Shown in pieces: positions 28,441 through 38,355 of a stretch of 46,745 nt of DNA. Every line of letters begins with the position of its first letter. Positions within the stretch are counted from its first letter, which is position 1. The notes below the pieces were generated by a model. That model made no database searches, was not told the DNA's origin, and saw nothing but the letters and a program-made list of their open reading frames with translations. The stretch comes from an uncultured Caulobacterales bacterium (GTDB taxonomy: Bacteria; Pseudomonadota; Alphaproteobacteria; Caulobacterales; Maricaulaceae): NCBI GenBank assembly GCA_938040095.1, contig CALHXF010000032.1, forward strand, positions 1 through 46,745, written 5' to 3'. A program made the position numbers and the translations under genes.

Positions 28441-29187
28441 TTGGCGCTGAAACCACAATCCGCTATGCGCCCGCCTATGCAAAAGAATTCACAAACCGCA
28501 GGTCTCCTTTTCTCAGGGGGGCAAGACTCAGCAACGTGTTTGGCGTGGGCTTTGGAGCGGTTTGATCGCGTTGAGACGATTGGTTTTGACTATGGACAAC
28601 GTCATGACATCGAGATGCGGTGCCGTTTAGAGGTGCGCAAAGCGGTGCAAGAGGCCTTTCCTGAGTGGGCAAACCGGATCGGTGAGGATCATATTATAAA
28701 TTTGGCAGGTTTGGGTCAGATTAGTGAAACATCCTTGACCCGTGAAGTTGAGATCGGTGTGCATGAGAACGGTTTACCGACGACATTTGTGCCGGGTCGA
28801 AATTTGATTTTCCTGAACTACGCAGCGGCATTAGGTTGGCGACGTGGGTTTTCACATCTTGTTGCAGGTATGTGTGAGGCTGATTTTTCTGGCTATCCAG
28901 ATTGCCGTAAAGAGACGCTTGATACCCAAATGCGAGCGATTTCACTCGGTCTTGATCGGGAATATGTCTTGCATACGCCCTTGATGCATTTGTCTAAGGC
29001 TGGCGCGTGGGACCTCGCAGAAAGCCTTGGCGGTAAAGTCTTGGTCGAAATTGTTCGAACGAAAAGTCATACGTGTTATAAAGGCGTCCACAACGAGCTG
29101 CACGCTTGGGGCTATGGATGTGGCGACTGTCCGGCTTGCGAATTACGCGCGAATGGTTGGGCTGAATATGAGGGCGTCACAACATGA
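28441..29187 (+). CDS. queC: 7-cyano-7-deazaguanine synthase QueC
   Basis: [19 protein letters not shown]-loop, [27 protein letters not shown], Zn-binding [22 protein letters not shown]. Start uncertain (28441, 28465 or 28477). Confidence 0.95.
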   Translation: MALKPQSAMRPPMQKNSQTAGLLFSGGQDSATCLAWALERFDRVETIGFDYGQRHDIEMRCRLEVRKAVQEAFPEWANRIGEDHIINLAGLGQISETSLTREVEIGVHENGLPTTFVPGRNLIFLNYAAALGWRRGFSHLVAGMCEADFSGYPDCRKETLDTQMRAISLGLDREYVLHTPLMHLSKAGAWDLAESLGGKVLVEIVRTKSHTCYKGVHNELHAWGYGCGDCPACELRANGWAEYEGVTT

Positions 29188-29837
29188 CCTATGCCGTGAA
29201 AGAAATTTTTCTAACCGTTCAGGGCGAAGGCGTCCGTGCGGGCACTGTATCTGTCTTTCTGCGTTTTGCGGGATGCAATCTATGGAGCGGTTTGGAAAAG
29301 GACCGGGCGAGCGCCATTTGTAAATTCTGTGACACGGATTTTGTTAAAACAGACGGCGAGAATGGCGGGAAATATAGCGCCGCCAAATTATCAGAAAAGG
29401 TGCGTTCTCTCTGGCAAGGCCAGGGGGATATGGTCGGAGATCCTTGGGTAGTTTGCACGGGCGGTGAACCCTTGTTGCAACTTGATACACCGCTCATTGA
29501 CGCCATCCATGCGTGCGGGTTTAAGATCGCAGTCGAGACAAATGGCACGATTGCGGCGCCAAATGGAATCGATTGGCTCTGTGTCTCGCCCAAGGCAAAT
29601 GCGGAACTGGTACAAATATCGGGTGATGAGCTGAAACTTGTTTTTCCGCAGGACGAAAACATCCCATCTGATTTCACACATCTAAATTTCACTAATTTTT
29701 GTCTGCAGCCTCGTGATGACAGTTATCTTGGAACAGAAAAAAAGGCGACGCATTCTGACGCCGCCTTCCAATATTGTCTTGAAAACCCGATCTGGCGTTT
29801 GTCTGTACAAACCCATAAATCGATTGGCGTACCTTAG
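29184..29837 (+). CDS. queE: 7-carboxy-7-deazaguanine synthase QueE (radical SAM)
   Basis: [49 protein letters not shown]-terminal [13 protein letters not shown]. Confidence 0.95.
   Translation: MTYAVKEIFLTVQGEGVRAGTVSVFLRFAGCNLWSGLEKDRASAICKFCDTDFVKTDGENGGKYSAAKLSEKVRSLWQGQGDMVGDPWVVCTGGEPLLQLDTPLIDAIHACGFKIAVETNGTIAAPNGIDWLCVSPKANAELVQISGDELKLVFPQDENIPSDFTHLNFTNFCLQPRDDSYLGTEKKATHSDAAFQYCLENPIWRLSVQTHKSIGVP
29737..29767 (-). terminator. Minus-strand rho-independent terminator inside queE coding region
   Basis: Reverse-strand read AAGGCGGCGTCAGAATGCGTCGCCTTTTTTT: stem AAGGCG/CGCCTT extended by CG/CG past one mismatch, followed by a 7-T tract. Confidence 0.65.
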
Positions 29838-30457
29838 CTGGTACCTGCACCTGCGGCAGCTAGTTTCTTGCTGAGACGGTTCGAGAAACGAGAGAAAGCC
29901 CTGCTCGCATCGCTCCAAGTGCCCGTGGCACTGAACCCTTTCTCATCCAGAGAGGGATAATACCTGTAGCTGGCGCTGCCTAAGGTGTTTCCGCCCGCGG
30001 CAACGATTTCAACGGACATGTCTGCCCCGCCGATACCATAACTCTTATACGAGAGAGAGGTATCACGGCTCAATTGATTGAATGTCGGCCGGTTTGGTTT
30101 GGCCATTTCGATTGTGACCCGCAAAAGTGTGGGCGCGTCATCGGATAATACAATATTTTGCTTTCCAAAATCTTGGACCAATTCATCTTGGATATCTTTG
30201 ATCAGATATTCGATGGCTTTGTCTCCATAACGCCCATTATTGGCGAATGATGAATTTAGGCGTGTGCTTGACCCTCTAGCCGAGAGCTTCTTGGGAAGAT
30301 TATTTGCGCGATGTGCGAGATCTTCTGACACAATGATGTCCAGTTTCAGCGGTCCCGATATCATTGTTCCTATGTCGGATTTAAACCCGCGCGCCTCGGC
30401 AAAAGCGGGCGTGGCAAGTAGGGTAGCTGCCGTTAAACACATCAGTAATTTACGCAT
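29834..30457 (-). CDS. Hypothetical secreted protein
   Basis: Signal peptide MRKLLMCLTAATLLATPAFAEA; continuous ORF; no recognised domain. Confidence 0.75.
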   Translation of the reverse strand: MRKLLMCLTAATLLATPAFAEARGFKSDIGTMISGPLKLDIIVSEDLAHRANNLPKKLSARGSSTRLNSSFANNGRYGDKAIEYLIKDIQDELVQDFGKQNIVLSDDAPTLLRVTIEMAKPNRPTFNQLSRDTSLSYKSYGIGGADMSVEIVAAGGNTLGSASYRYYPSLDEKGFSATGTWSDASRAFSRFSNRLSKKLAAAGAGTS

Positions 30458-30561
30458 GAGTCACTCCTCTTCACGAGGTGCGTAGCACGATTATGTCAAT
30501 CTGACAAAGCTTCGCGCTTTAATAACGTCTAACAATTCGGAAACGTAAACGCTGTCATTAG

Positions 30562-30957
30562 TTACGTGGCGACGTCGACGACGACCGAGAGCACATTTGT
30601 TGCGGTTTTCAATCCAGCCAATTCAGCGTCCAGTCTTGCCGCATTTACAACACGTGAAACCGTAACAACTTTACCTGAGAGGTCGACGACTTGCGTTGTG
30701 ATCATCAACACTTTTGAGGTTGTGTTTAACGCGGCATCTGTGATTTTTACAGGAACGGAGCCTATATAATATACACCTTTGCCAGTTGCCCATAGACCTT
30801 TTCCGACCATCTTTGTTCCGCCAACAGCCGTTTTTCCGACAAATTTTGTGGCTTTGTAAGCGCCTTTAACGGGAACTGTTACGACCTTGTGAACGCCGCA
30901 GCTAGAGAGCGCAAAAGCCGCAAGTGTGACGGCTGTGATGACTTTAAGTTTGCGCAT
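30562..30957 (-). CDS. Hypothetical lipoprotein
   Basis: Lipobox-like LAAFALSSCG; Gly/Lys/Val-rich repetitive core (VKGAYKATKFVGKTAVGGTKMVGKGLWATGKGV). Confidence 0.75.
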   Translation of the reverse strand: MRKLKVITAVTLAAFALSSCGVHKVVTVPVKGAYKATKFVGKTAVGGTKMVGKGLWATGKGVYYIGSVPVKITDAALNTTSKVLMITTQVVDLSGKVVTVSRVVNAARLDAELAGLKTATNVLSVVVDVAT

Positions 30958-31029
30958 TTTAAAAGGCCCGTGTTTTTCCAGTAGGCATATAACGAAAAGG
31001 TCCTGAATAAGACGTGAAGATTAAGAGGC

Positions 31030-33117
31030 TCACTGTCCCTCGCGTCGCCAAGCCCATATGAGAAAAAGAAAGAAAAACCCGAAGAGAAACAGGCCCGGAG
31101 CGAGAGGTGTGCGGCGGCTTTGGGTTACAGTATAGGCTCGATGGGCGACCAGACCTATCCAGTCTGAACCCGATGTGGCTCTGCCAGGTCGCGGACGCCT
31201 GATATCTGGAAGCGTTGATGCGTCCAAACCCACTGACAATGTTGTTCCGCCTGTCGCTGTTGAGAGTGGCTCTAAGACATCAAGGGTCGGAAGGAGGTTC
31301 TCATATTCGCGAGGGTTAAGTGCGCCGACGGCGACAATTGTCGAAACGTCATCATTCGCCAGACGATATGCGCCTTGACCTGCAAGGGGTATTGTTGCGC
31401 GGTAAAGCCCTGGAGCTACCTTGTCTAAGGTAATGCGACTTTGGCTGCCGTCTGGGGCGATCATATCAACGGGTGCGTTGACATCGTTAAGTGAACGCCG
31501 GGTGATGACGAGCTCATCTCCATCCCTTACAGCAGATAGGGTTTCTGCGTCTAATTCAGGTTCACCCATCAACCAATGCGCCGTGCGTCGGAACATTTCG
31601 CGATAGGGTCCGCCGCCTTCATGGCCTTTAGCCCAGAGCCATGCTTGGTCACTCATCAGCATCGCGACACGGCCTTCGCGGACTTTATCAATGATAAATA
31701 ATGGTACGCCATCAGGACCATCGATCAGGACATCTCCGCCAACAGGATCATTGTCGATCGCTCGATACCAAGGGCCCCATGAGGCGTCTTCAGTGCCCGC
31801 GAAATCTGAGGTAATTGGATGGCGGCGACCTTTTTCGTTCAACTCAGGTCGAAAGGCACCTGTTAGAATTTCTCCTGTCGGGCGAGAGGGAAGGACGTTC
31901 ACCAGAGAGGTGCGGTAGAGGCTGGCTTGGCTTGCAAAGGCTGGACCTGTCGCAAGGAGCAGCGCGCCACCATCCTCGACGTAGCGTGAAATATTCTGAA
32001 AATACTGTGGCGGGATTGTCGCCCGGGACCGACCTTGGCTCCGAAAAGCGCGTCGTTCGTATTGATCGAAAATGATGAGATCAAATTCATCTAAACGGTC
32101 TTCAAAGAGTTGATCCGTAGGAAACCGGATCAACGATAGCTCTTCTTCTCTGGCGTTCCGAAATTTACTACTGCTTGTCAGGATGGTGAATTGCACGAGG
32201 TCCAATGCAGGATCGGACTTCAACAGATTTCGCCACGCCCGTCCGCCACTATGCGGTTCACCTGTAATCAGCAAAACCCTCAGGCGGTCTCTTACGCCTT
32301 GGATTTCCGAGACAAAGAGATTGTTATTCAGGGTGAGCTCGCCCTCAGCACTCTCGACGCTTAATTCGACTGTATTACTACCGCGTCTTTCAATTTCTAA
32401 CGGTACAGATAGAGGGCGACCAATTGTAATCGGGAAACGGGCTTTGACAGTGCCGTTAAGTTTCAATTCAATGCGAGCGCGTTGCCCTTCAAAACCAGAA
32501 TCCTCGACGAGAATTTCGAATTCAGCTTGCTCACCGACGACACCAAATTTGGGTGCTTTAGTTGCAAGAATACGGCGATCACGCGCATTGGGGTCGCCGA
32601 TGATGAGGCTGTGAAAGGGAACGCCTTCAGGCAAATACGTCGAAACGGCGTCGGTGATATCATGCACGCGGCCATCCGTGAGCGCCACAACACCTGCCAA
32701 ACGTTCAGACGGGGCAGCAGCCAAGGCATCCGTGAGCGCCGCGCGAAGCAATGTACCGTCATCATTTTGCGGCACTGAGATTGTAATGATGTCGAGTTGA
32801 CCATCTGTTCGAAATTTAGATTTTAAAGTGGCGGAAATCGCGTCGCGGGCTTCGCTACGACCAGCAAAGGACATGCTATCGCTCTTGTCTTCAATAACAA
32901 TAACGGTGTCAGGTAAGGTTTGACGGTCTTCTTCTAAAACTTGCGGGTTCATCACACCGAGGAGCAAAAAAAGACCTGCTGTCAGACGGGTAAACTGACT
33001 ACGCAAACGTCCAGCACCCGCCGCGATTGAGGCGACAAAGACAAGAATTGCAAGACCGTAAACCCAAGGCATCGGAAGCAAAGGGTCAAGCGCAAGGTTT
33101 CCGAACAGGTTTTCCAT
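31030..33117 (-). CDS. Membrane protein with vWA/glutamine amidotransferase-like region, partner of DUF4159 protein
   Basis: N-terminal TM segments, VIVIEDKSDSMSFAGR (vWA-like), VALTDGRVHD, YVEDGGALLLATGPAFA (GATase1-like), C-terminal TM. Confidence 0.8.
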   Translation of the reverse strand: MENLFGNLALDPLLPMPWVYGLAILVFVASIAAGAGRLRSQFTRLTAGLFLLLGVMNPQVLEEDRQTLPDTVIVIEDKSDSMSFAGRSEARDAISATLKSKFRTDGQLDIITISVPQNDDGTLLRAALTDALAAAPSERLAGVVALTDGRVHDITDAVSTYLPEGVPFHSLIIGDPNARDRRILATKAPKFGVVGEQAEFEILVEDSGFEGQRARIELKLNGTVKARFPITIGRPLSVPLEIERRGSNTVELSVESAEGELTLNNNLFVSEIQGVRDRLRVLLITGEPHSGGRAWRNLLKSDPALDLVQFTILTSSSKFRNAREEELSLIRFPTDQLFEDRLDEFDLIIFDQYERRAFRSQGRSRATIPPQYFQNISRYVEDGGALLLATGPAFASQASLYRTSLVNVLPSRPTGEILTGAFRPELNEKGRRHPITSDFAGTEDASWGPWYRAIDNDPVGGDVLIDGPDGVPLFIIDKVREGRVAMLMSDQAWLWAKGHEGGGPYREMFRRTAHWLMGEPELDAETLSAVRDGDELVITRRSLNDVNAPVDMIAPDGSQSRITLDKVAPGLYRATIPLAGQGAYRLANDDVSTIVAVGALNPREYENLLPTLDVLEPLSTATGGTTLSVGLDASTLPDIRRPRPGRATSGSDWIGLVAHRAYTVTQSRRTPLAPGLFLFGFFFLFLIWAWRREGQ

Positions 33118-35819
33118 TACTTTGGTTCCTGCGGTTCTGGTTTAGCGGGCGTTTGACCCGGTAGAGGCAACTTCCCCCTCCCTAAACGTTCAACGAGGGC
33201 GGCCGCATGAACTTGGTCGGCTTTGTAATTCCCAGACAGCGCATACATCGCGATATTCACGCCAAAACGTATGGACATTTCGCGTTGACGTGGGATGTCT
33301 TTCTCTAAATTTACAGCCGCACCGTCCGCACTTGTGACGGCCCAACCCGCCGCCCAATCATTTGATCCGATGATGATCGGAGAAACGCCATCTCGACCGC
33401 CTGATCCTGCTTCGCCCGCTTGGACGTAAACAGGTCCATTGGCCCAGCGTCCTGCGAACACTTGGAGGAGGTAAAATGATTTCGTAAGCACGTGGTCCTC
33501 GGGGGCTTCAACGAGGCGTGGTATGTCTAAGCCCTCAGTGACACGTTGTAGACCAGGATGCGGTTGTCCTGCGCGTAAAATACGTTCGCCTTCGTCACCT
33601 GTGTCAAAAATGACTGTTCCACTTGCCGCCATATAAGCATTTATTTTCAGTCGTTCGGCTGGTGTCAGCGCAGCCGTATCGCGACGGATGGGCCAATATA
33701 GAAAGGGATACATTTCTAACGCTTCAGCGTCAGGGCTTACGCCATGCACGCCAACGGGCTCTATCGTTGTGCGGGTTGTGAGTTGTTCTTTTAGGCCTTC
33801 CAAAGCTAAGCGAGAAAGATCGTCTCTACGAACATCACCTGTTTCGATATAGGCAAGGTGGAGGCCTGTCGCGGCTTCCATGATACGTGTATCCTCTTGG
33901 GCGAGAACATCGGGTGACGTAAATATGCCGATGATTAGAACCGCTGCCAAGCCCCGCGCTGGGCGCAGGTAGTTCAGACGTCCTGAGGCAATGAGTGCAA
34001 AGAGCGCGTCAAGTGCAAGCGCCAAGAGAGCGAAGCCAAGAAGTCGTCCCATCAATGATGTGTCAGAGGTTTCCCCGTAGGCCTGTATTCGCGTTCCATT
34101 CGGTAGGTATATGTCGGTCACAACTGTTGCGTCGCGAATAACGGGTAGCGCCCGTGTTCGGGTGCCTTGCCGATAGGTACCAGGCGGTGTTTCAGCTGAG
34201 GCTGTCGCTATATCAAATACGCCACTTTCGACGGCGAGCAACCCTGGTGGCGGGGACTGCAAACGTCCAAAGGCATCAAGTTCTCGATCTAATGTCCAAT
34301 CGGCGACGGACACTGAAGCTTCCATGACGCGTCCTTTTGCGAGGGGAAGAAGCCGTTGCAGCATTTCAACATAAAGCCCTGAAATCGCAAGGTTAGACCA
34401 ACTTGGCCCTGCCGTGACATGGAAGAGGATAATGCGACCTTGGCCCAAGGGTGCGCTTGTGACGATGGGACTGCCATCTTCTAATCGCGCCCATGTGCGG
34501 ACATCGGTTTCAATACCCGGTTCCGCCATAACTTGTTTGGAGACGGTGACATCATCTGGAATAGCCAAACCTGCAAAAGGGGAGTCTGATGCAAAACCCG
34601 CTAATTTTTGTGGCGATTCCCATGCTAATGCGCCACCAATTGCGCGATCTCCGCCACGCAATTTAACAGGGAGAAGGTCATCTTGACGTTTGGCTAGACG
34701 TGGTCCAGCGAAGCGAATGAGAATGCCTCCGTCTTCCACGAATTTCCGAACAGCCTCATTATCGTTGCGTTGGCTGTCGGGCATCACGAGGATCGAGGGT
34801 TGAAGACTCAATAGCGTATCTTGATCACCTTCAAATACATCCGCGAAGGGGAGTAAGGCTTGTTTGGCGTAGAAGGGTTCCGTCAGCAACGGGCTGGATG
34901 TATCCGCATTAGCGCGAAGAACACCAACGAGTGGCCGCCCAAAACTATCATCCAAGAGTTTAAGGGATGCGGCGGAACGCACACCTGAAACGCGTAGTCT
35001 GGCGACTTTAGATCGTAGCTGAGCAGGAAGGGAAAAGCTGACAGTTGCGAGGTCAGCACCTGCTGAAAACTGCAGTGTTTCAGAGGCAATCACACTGCCG
35101 CCCGAGCCCAAAGCCTCAATGGTGTGCGTTAGAGGCGCAGTCTTGGAGGGGCGATACCAATCGCTGTCAAAGCCTTGAGCGGTTTCACGAATGTCAGCAG
35201 GCAACAAAGTGGCTTGCACATCAGGCGTAAAGAACACGGCGTCTTTTGGGTAACTAAACGCATCAGAAACCGCGAGACCAGACGACATGATATATGAGTC
35301 TGCGTGTTCGTAAACTGCAGGATCAACAGTTAAGGGCGTCTCAGCATAATTCACAGGCTGCAGTATTTTGAGGGTTTCAAGGGCTTCTCTGGCTGGCCGA
35401 AAACCCAGTGATTCAGTTTGACTTGGGATGAGGCTAACTTCCATATTATTGCGTTGCGCCGTGCGAACAATCAGTTCAGATTCATCAATCATTTCATCCC
35501 AAACCTGTGCGGAGAAGACACTCTGATCAATGAAAATGGCAGCACGTTTTTGCGTTTGATTTTGTGAAGATTTCAAAATGGGTTGAGCCAAGGCAGCCGC
35601 AACTAACGCTACCATTAACAAACGAAACAGTAATAGCCAAAGCGGTGTCCCAGCAGGCGTTTCTTCTTCTGCTGTAACGCCTTCGAGAATCCGTAAAGGT
35701 GGAAAAATTTGTTCGCGGGCGCGTGGGGGACTAATCCGCAGAACCCACCAGACAATTGGAAGCGAAAGTAGCCCGAGCAAAACGATGGGGGCTAGAAATG
35801 TTAAGCCTGCGAAACTCAT
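33117..35819 (-). CDS. BatA N-terminal plus DUF4159 domain membrane protein
   Basis: N-terminal FAGLTFLAPIVLLGLLSLPIVWWVLRISPPR typical of BatA/aerotolerance family; C-terminal LHLAYIETGD...YPFLYWPIRRDTAALTPAERLKINAYMAASGTVIFDTGDEG (DUF4159-like). Confidence 0.85.
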   Translation of the reverse strand: MSFAGLTFLAPIVLLGLLSLPIVWWVLRISPPRAREQIFPPLRILEGVTAEEETPAGTPLWLLLFRLLMVALVAAALAQPILKSSQNQTQKRAAIFIDQSVFSAQVWDEMIDESELIVRTAQRNNMEVSLIPSQTESLGFRPAREALETLKILQPVNYAETPLTVDPAVYEHADSYIMSSGLAVSDAFSYPKDAVFFTPDVQATLLPADIRETAQGFDSDWYRPSKTAPLTHTIEALGSGGSVIASETLQFSAGADLATVSFSLPAQLRSKVARLRVSGVRSAASLKLLDDSFGRPLVGVLRANADTSSPLLTEPFYAKQALLPFADVFEGDQDTLLSLQPSILVMPDSQRNDNEAVRKFVEDGGILIRFAGPRLAKRQDDLLPVKLRGGDRAIGGALAWESPQKLAGFASDSPFAGLAIPDDVTVSKQVMAEPGIETDVRTWARLEDGSPIVTSAPLGQGRIILFHVTAGPSWSNLAISGLYVEMLQRLLPLAKGRVMEASVSVADWTLDRELDAFGRLQSPPPGLLAVESGVFDIATASAETPPGTYRQGTRTRALPVIRDATVVTDIYLPNGTRIQAYGETSDTSLMGRLLGFALLALALDALFALIASGRLNYLRPARGLAAVLIIGIFTSPDVLAQEDTRIMEAATGLHLAYIETGDVRRDDLSRLALEGLKEQLTTRTTIEPVGVHGVSPDAEALEMYPFLYWPIRRDTAALTPAERLKINAYMAASGTVIFDTGDEGERILRAGQPHPGLQRVTEGLDIPRLVEAPEDHVLTKSFYLLQVFAGRWANGPVYVQAGEAGSGGRDGVSPIIIGSNDWAAGWAVTSADGAAVNLEKDIPRQREMSIRFGVNIAMYALSGNYKADQVHAAALVERLGRGKLPLPGQTPAKPEPQEPK

Positions 35820-36691
35820 GTTTGACCGCTCAAGCTTTGGTAGAGCGCATTAAGGGCTGTCGTGGCGGGCTCATCTGTTCGGTGTCGAATGAGGGACCAT
35901 CCCAAACGTGCCGCTGTATTGGCGATTTGCGTATTGTGATCGGCGAGGCGTTTTTGGTATTCTTCGCGGGCGGTTTCCGCACGTCCCAATAGGAACCGCC
36001 GTCCGCTGCCTGGAGCGCTCATGTTGAGGCGGCCTTTATAGGGAAATGCTTCTTCCGCAGGGTCGATAATTTGAAGTAATATGCCTGTGGCAGGTCGGCC
36101 TGATAATCGCGACAACCGGGTTCGCCAGTCTTCGATTGGGTCGAGGAAATCGGACGCAATGACAAATCGAGAGTGAGCTGCAACATCTGCATCTAACGCA
36201 CGTTCATCGGTTTGATCGCGCATCATGGCTTCGGCCAGGCGTTCATATCCAACGCGACCTGATCGTGCGCGATCTTGGAGACCGATGAGAGCGCAACGTT
36301 CACCTGCTTTCATAAGTAAATTTGCGACGGCTAGACTGAGAACCCGTCCGCGATCAGCTTTTGTGAGGAGAGCTTTGTCGCTACTCCACTCCATACCCGC
36401 GCGGGTGTCGGGCCAAAGGTAAACTGTGTTTGCGGCTTCCCATTCATTGTCACGGACAAAAATTTGATCACCACGAGCAGACCTACGCCAGTCAATTTGA
36501 CTAGCGGCGTCTGTCGTTTGATAATTTCGATATTGCCAGAATGTCTCGCCTTGTCCCGCGCGTCGTCGACCATGCACGCCTGATGCTACAACCGCCGCAA
36601 CGCGTTCAGCTTCTGCCAGCAATGCTGGGTAACCCTGCGAAAGTGACAGGGCCCGTGTGCGAATATCGCGGTGTCGGGCGAGGCGCGCCAT
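35816..36691 (-). CDS. DUF58 domain protein
   Basis: GVHGRRRAGQGETFWQYRNYQTTDAASQIDWRRSARGDQIFVRDNEWE; typical DUF58 core. Confidence 0.92.
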   Translation of the reverse strand: MARLARHRDIRTRALSLSQGYPALLAEAERVAAVVASGVHGRRRAGQGETFWQYRNYQTTDAASQIDWRRSARGDQIFVRDNEWEAANTVYLWPDTRAGMEWSSDKALLTKADRGRVLSLAVANLLMKAGERCALIGLQDRARSGRVGYERLAEAMMRDQTDERALDADVAAHSRFVIASDFLDPIEDWRTRLSRLSGRPATGILLQIIDPAEEAFPYKGRLNMSAPGSGRRFLLGRAETAREEYQKRLADHNTQIANTAARLGWSLIRHRTDEPATTALNALYQSLSGQT

Positions 36692-36692
36692 T

Positions 36693-37718
36693 TTAACGGA
36701 TGCGATCTTTCAACGTTTCAATGACGCTTTCGACCGTTTGCCCATCGGCACGGGCGGCAAAGTTCAGCGCCATACGATGTTTCAGAACAGGTTGAGCCAA
36801 TTCGAGAACGTCGTCGATTGAGGGTGATAAACGTCCATCGATCAACGCTTTTGCACGGGTCGCTAGCATAAGTGCTTGCCCTGCGCGTGGGCCAGGGCCC
36901 CAACTGACTTGATCCCGAATACTCTCGATTTCGCTTTGCGCGGGACGGGCATTTCGAACGAGAGTCAGAATGGCGTCGAGCACATTCTCACCGACAGGGA
37001 GTTGCCGAACGAGGGCTTGCATGTCCAAAAGCTGTTTCGGCGTGATCGCCTTTTTCGCTTTCGCATCATTTGCGCCTGTCGTGCGGACAAGAATGTCTCG
37101 CTCTGTGGCGAGCGTTGGGAAATCGACGTCGATCCGAAGTAAGAAGCGATCGAGCTGAGCCTCTGGCAAGGGATAAGTACCTTCTTGCTCAATCGGGTTT
37201 TGGGTCGCGAGAACATGAAACGGCTTCGGCAGTGCGTGATGCACACCCGCAACAGTGACTATTTTTTCCTGCATAGCTTGGAGGAGAGCGGATTGTGTAC
37301 GTGGGCTGGCGCGGTTGATTTCATCGGCCATCAAGAGCTGCGTGAACACAGGACCGGGAATGAAACGAAACTCGCGTTTGCCTTTGGCCGTCTCTTCCAG
37401 GACTTCTGAGCCTAAAATATCACCTGGCATGAGGTCGGGTGTGAATTGAACGCGTTTATCATCTAGTCCAAGAACCGTACCGAGCGTTTCAACCAAAAGC
37501 GTTTTCGCGAGACCAGGTACACCGACGAGGAGGGCATGACCGCCAGAAAGGATGGCTGTGATCGCCAATTCAACGACTTGGTCCTGTCCGTAAACGACGG
37601 AGCCGATGTTGGTTCGCGCTGAACGAAGGCGGTCGCTGGCTGCGCCTGCGGCATTTTCAATTTTGGCGGTAATGTCTTGCATCGAATTGGTGGCCTGTGA
37701 ATAGTGTTCGGGACTCAT
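36693..37718 (-). CDS. MoxR family AAA+ ATPase
   Basis: GGHALLVGVPGLAKTLLVETL, DLMPGDILGSEVLE, FTQLLMADEINRASPRTQSALLQAMQE, VLATQNPIEQEGTYPLPEAQLDRFLL. Confidence 0.96.
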   Translation of the reverse strand: MSPEHYSQATNSMQDITAKIENAAGAASDRLRSARTNIGSVVYGQDQVVELAITAILSGGHALLVGVPGLAKTLLVETLGTVLGLDDKRVQFTPDLMPGDILGSEVLEETAKGKREFRFIPGPVFTQLLMADEINRASPRTQSALLQAMQEKIVTVAGVHHALPKPFHVLATQNPIEQEGTYPLPEAQLDRFLLRIDVDFPTLATERDILVRTTGANDAKAKKAITPKQLLDMQALVRQLPVGENVLDAILTLVRNARPAQSEIESIRDQVSWGPGPRAGQALMLATRAKALIDGRLSPSIDDVLELAQPVLKHRMALNFAARADGQTVESVIETLKDRIR

Positions 37719-37749
37719 TTAATACCCCGCATGAAAGCTGATAAAACCA

Positions 37750-38355
37750 TTGTCCACCTTAAACACCTTAAATGGCGGTAAGTCGCAGTTTTCTCTCAAA
37801 GATTTGATGGAGGCTCTGGGTGACACCTCTGACGACCGTCGCCCCGTTGAGCGCTGGAATCCTGATTATTGCGGTGAGATCGACATTGTTATTAAACGCG
37901 ATGGGTCTTGGTGGCATGAAGGCTCTCAAATCACGCGCAAAGGCATGGTGGAGCTCTTTGCCTCGGTCCTGCGTAAAGATGAAGACGGGAAGACATATCT
38001 CGTCACGCCCGTTGAAAAGCTACTGATTACGGTTGAACGTGCGCATTTCATTGCTGTGCGTGTGGACGCCAAAGGTGAGGGTGAGGCGCAACGATTGTTT
38101 TTCACAACGAACTTAGGAGATGTTGTTGAAGCGGGAGAACACACACCGATTCGAGTCGAAACCGATCCCGTTACATCTGAGCCTGATCCTTACGTGACCA
38201 TTTGGGGGCGATTGGAAGCGGCGTTGTCCCGTCCTGTGTTTTATGAGCTTGTGAATTTAGCCGTCGAACGCGAAACTGAAGACGGGCCACAATTGGGGGT
38301 TTGGGCAGCTGGAACCTTCTTCCCACTTGGGCCAGCAGGCTCTCATGACGTTTGA
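37750..38355 (+). CDS. DUF1285 domain protein
   Basis: RWNPDYCGEIDIVIKRDGSWWHEGSQITRKGMVELFASVLRKDEDGKTYLVTPVEKL is characteristic of DUF1285. TTG start in the ORF track. Confidence 0.88.
   Translation: MSTLNTLNGGKSQFSLKDLMEALGDTSDDRRPVERWNPDYCGEIDIVIKRDGSWWHEGSQITRKGMVELFASVLRKDEDGKTYLVTPVEKLLITVERAHFIAVRVDAKGEGEAQRLFFTTNLGDVVEAGEHTPIRVETDPVTSEPDPYVTIWGRLEAALSRPVFYELVNLAVERETEDGPQLGVWAAGTFFPLGPAGSHDV

Noticed and set aside
28383-28480. preQ1 riboswitch upstream of queC
   Set aside because: No recognisable preQ1 aptamer signature in the leader and queC starts close to the upstream gene.
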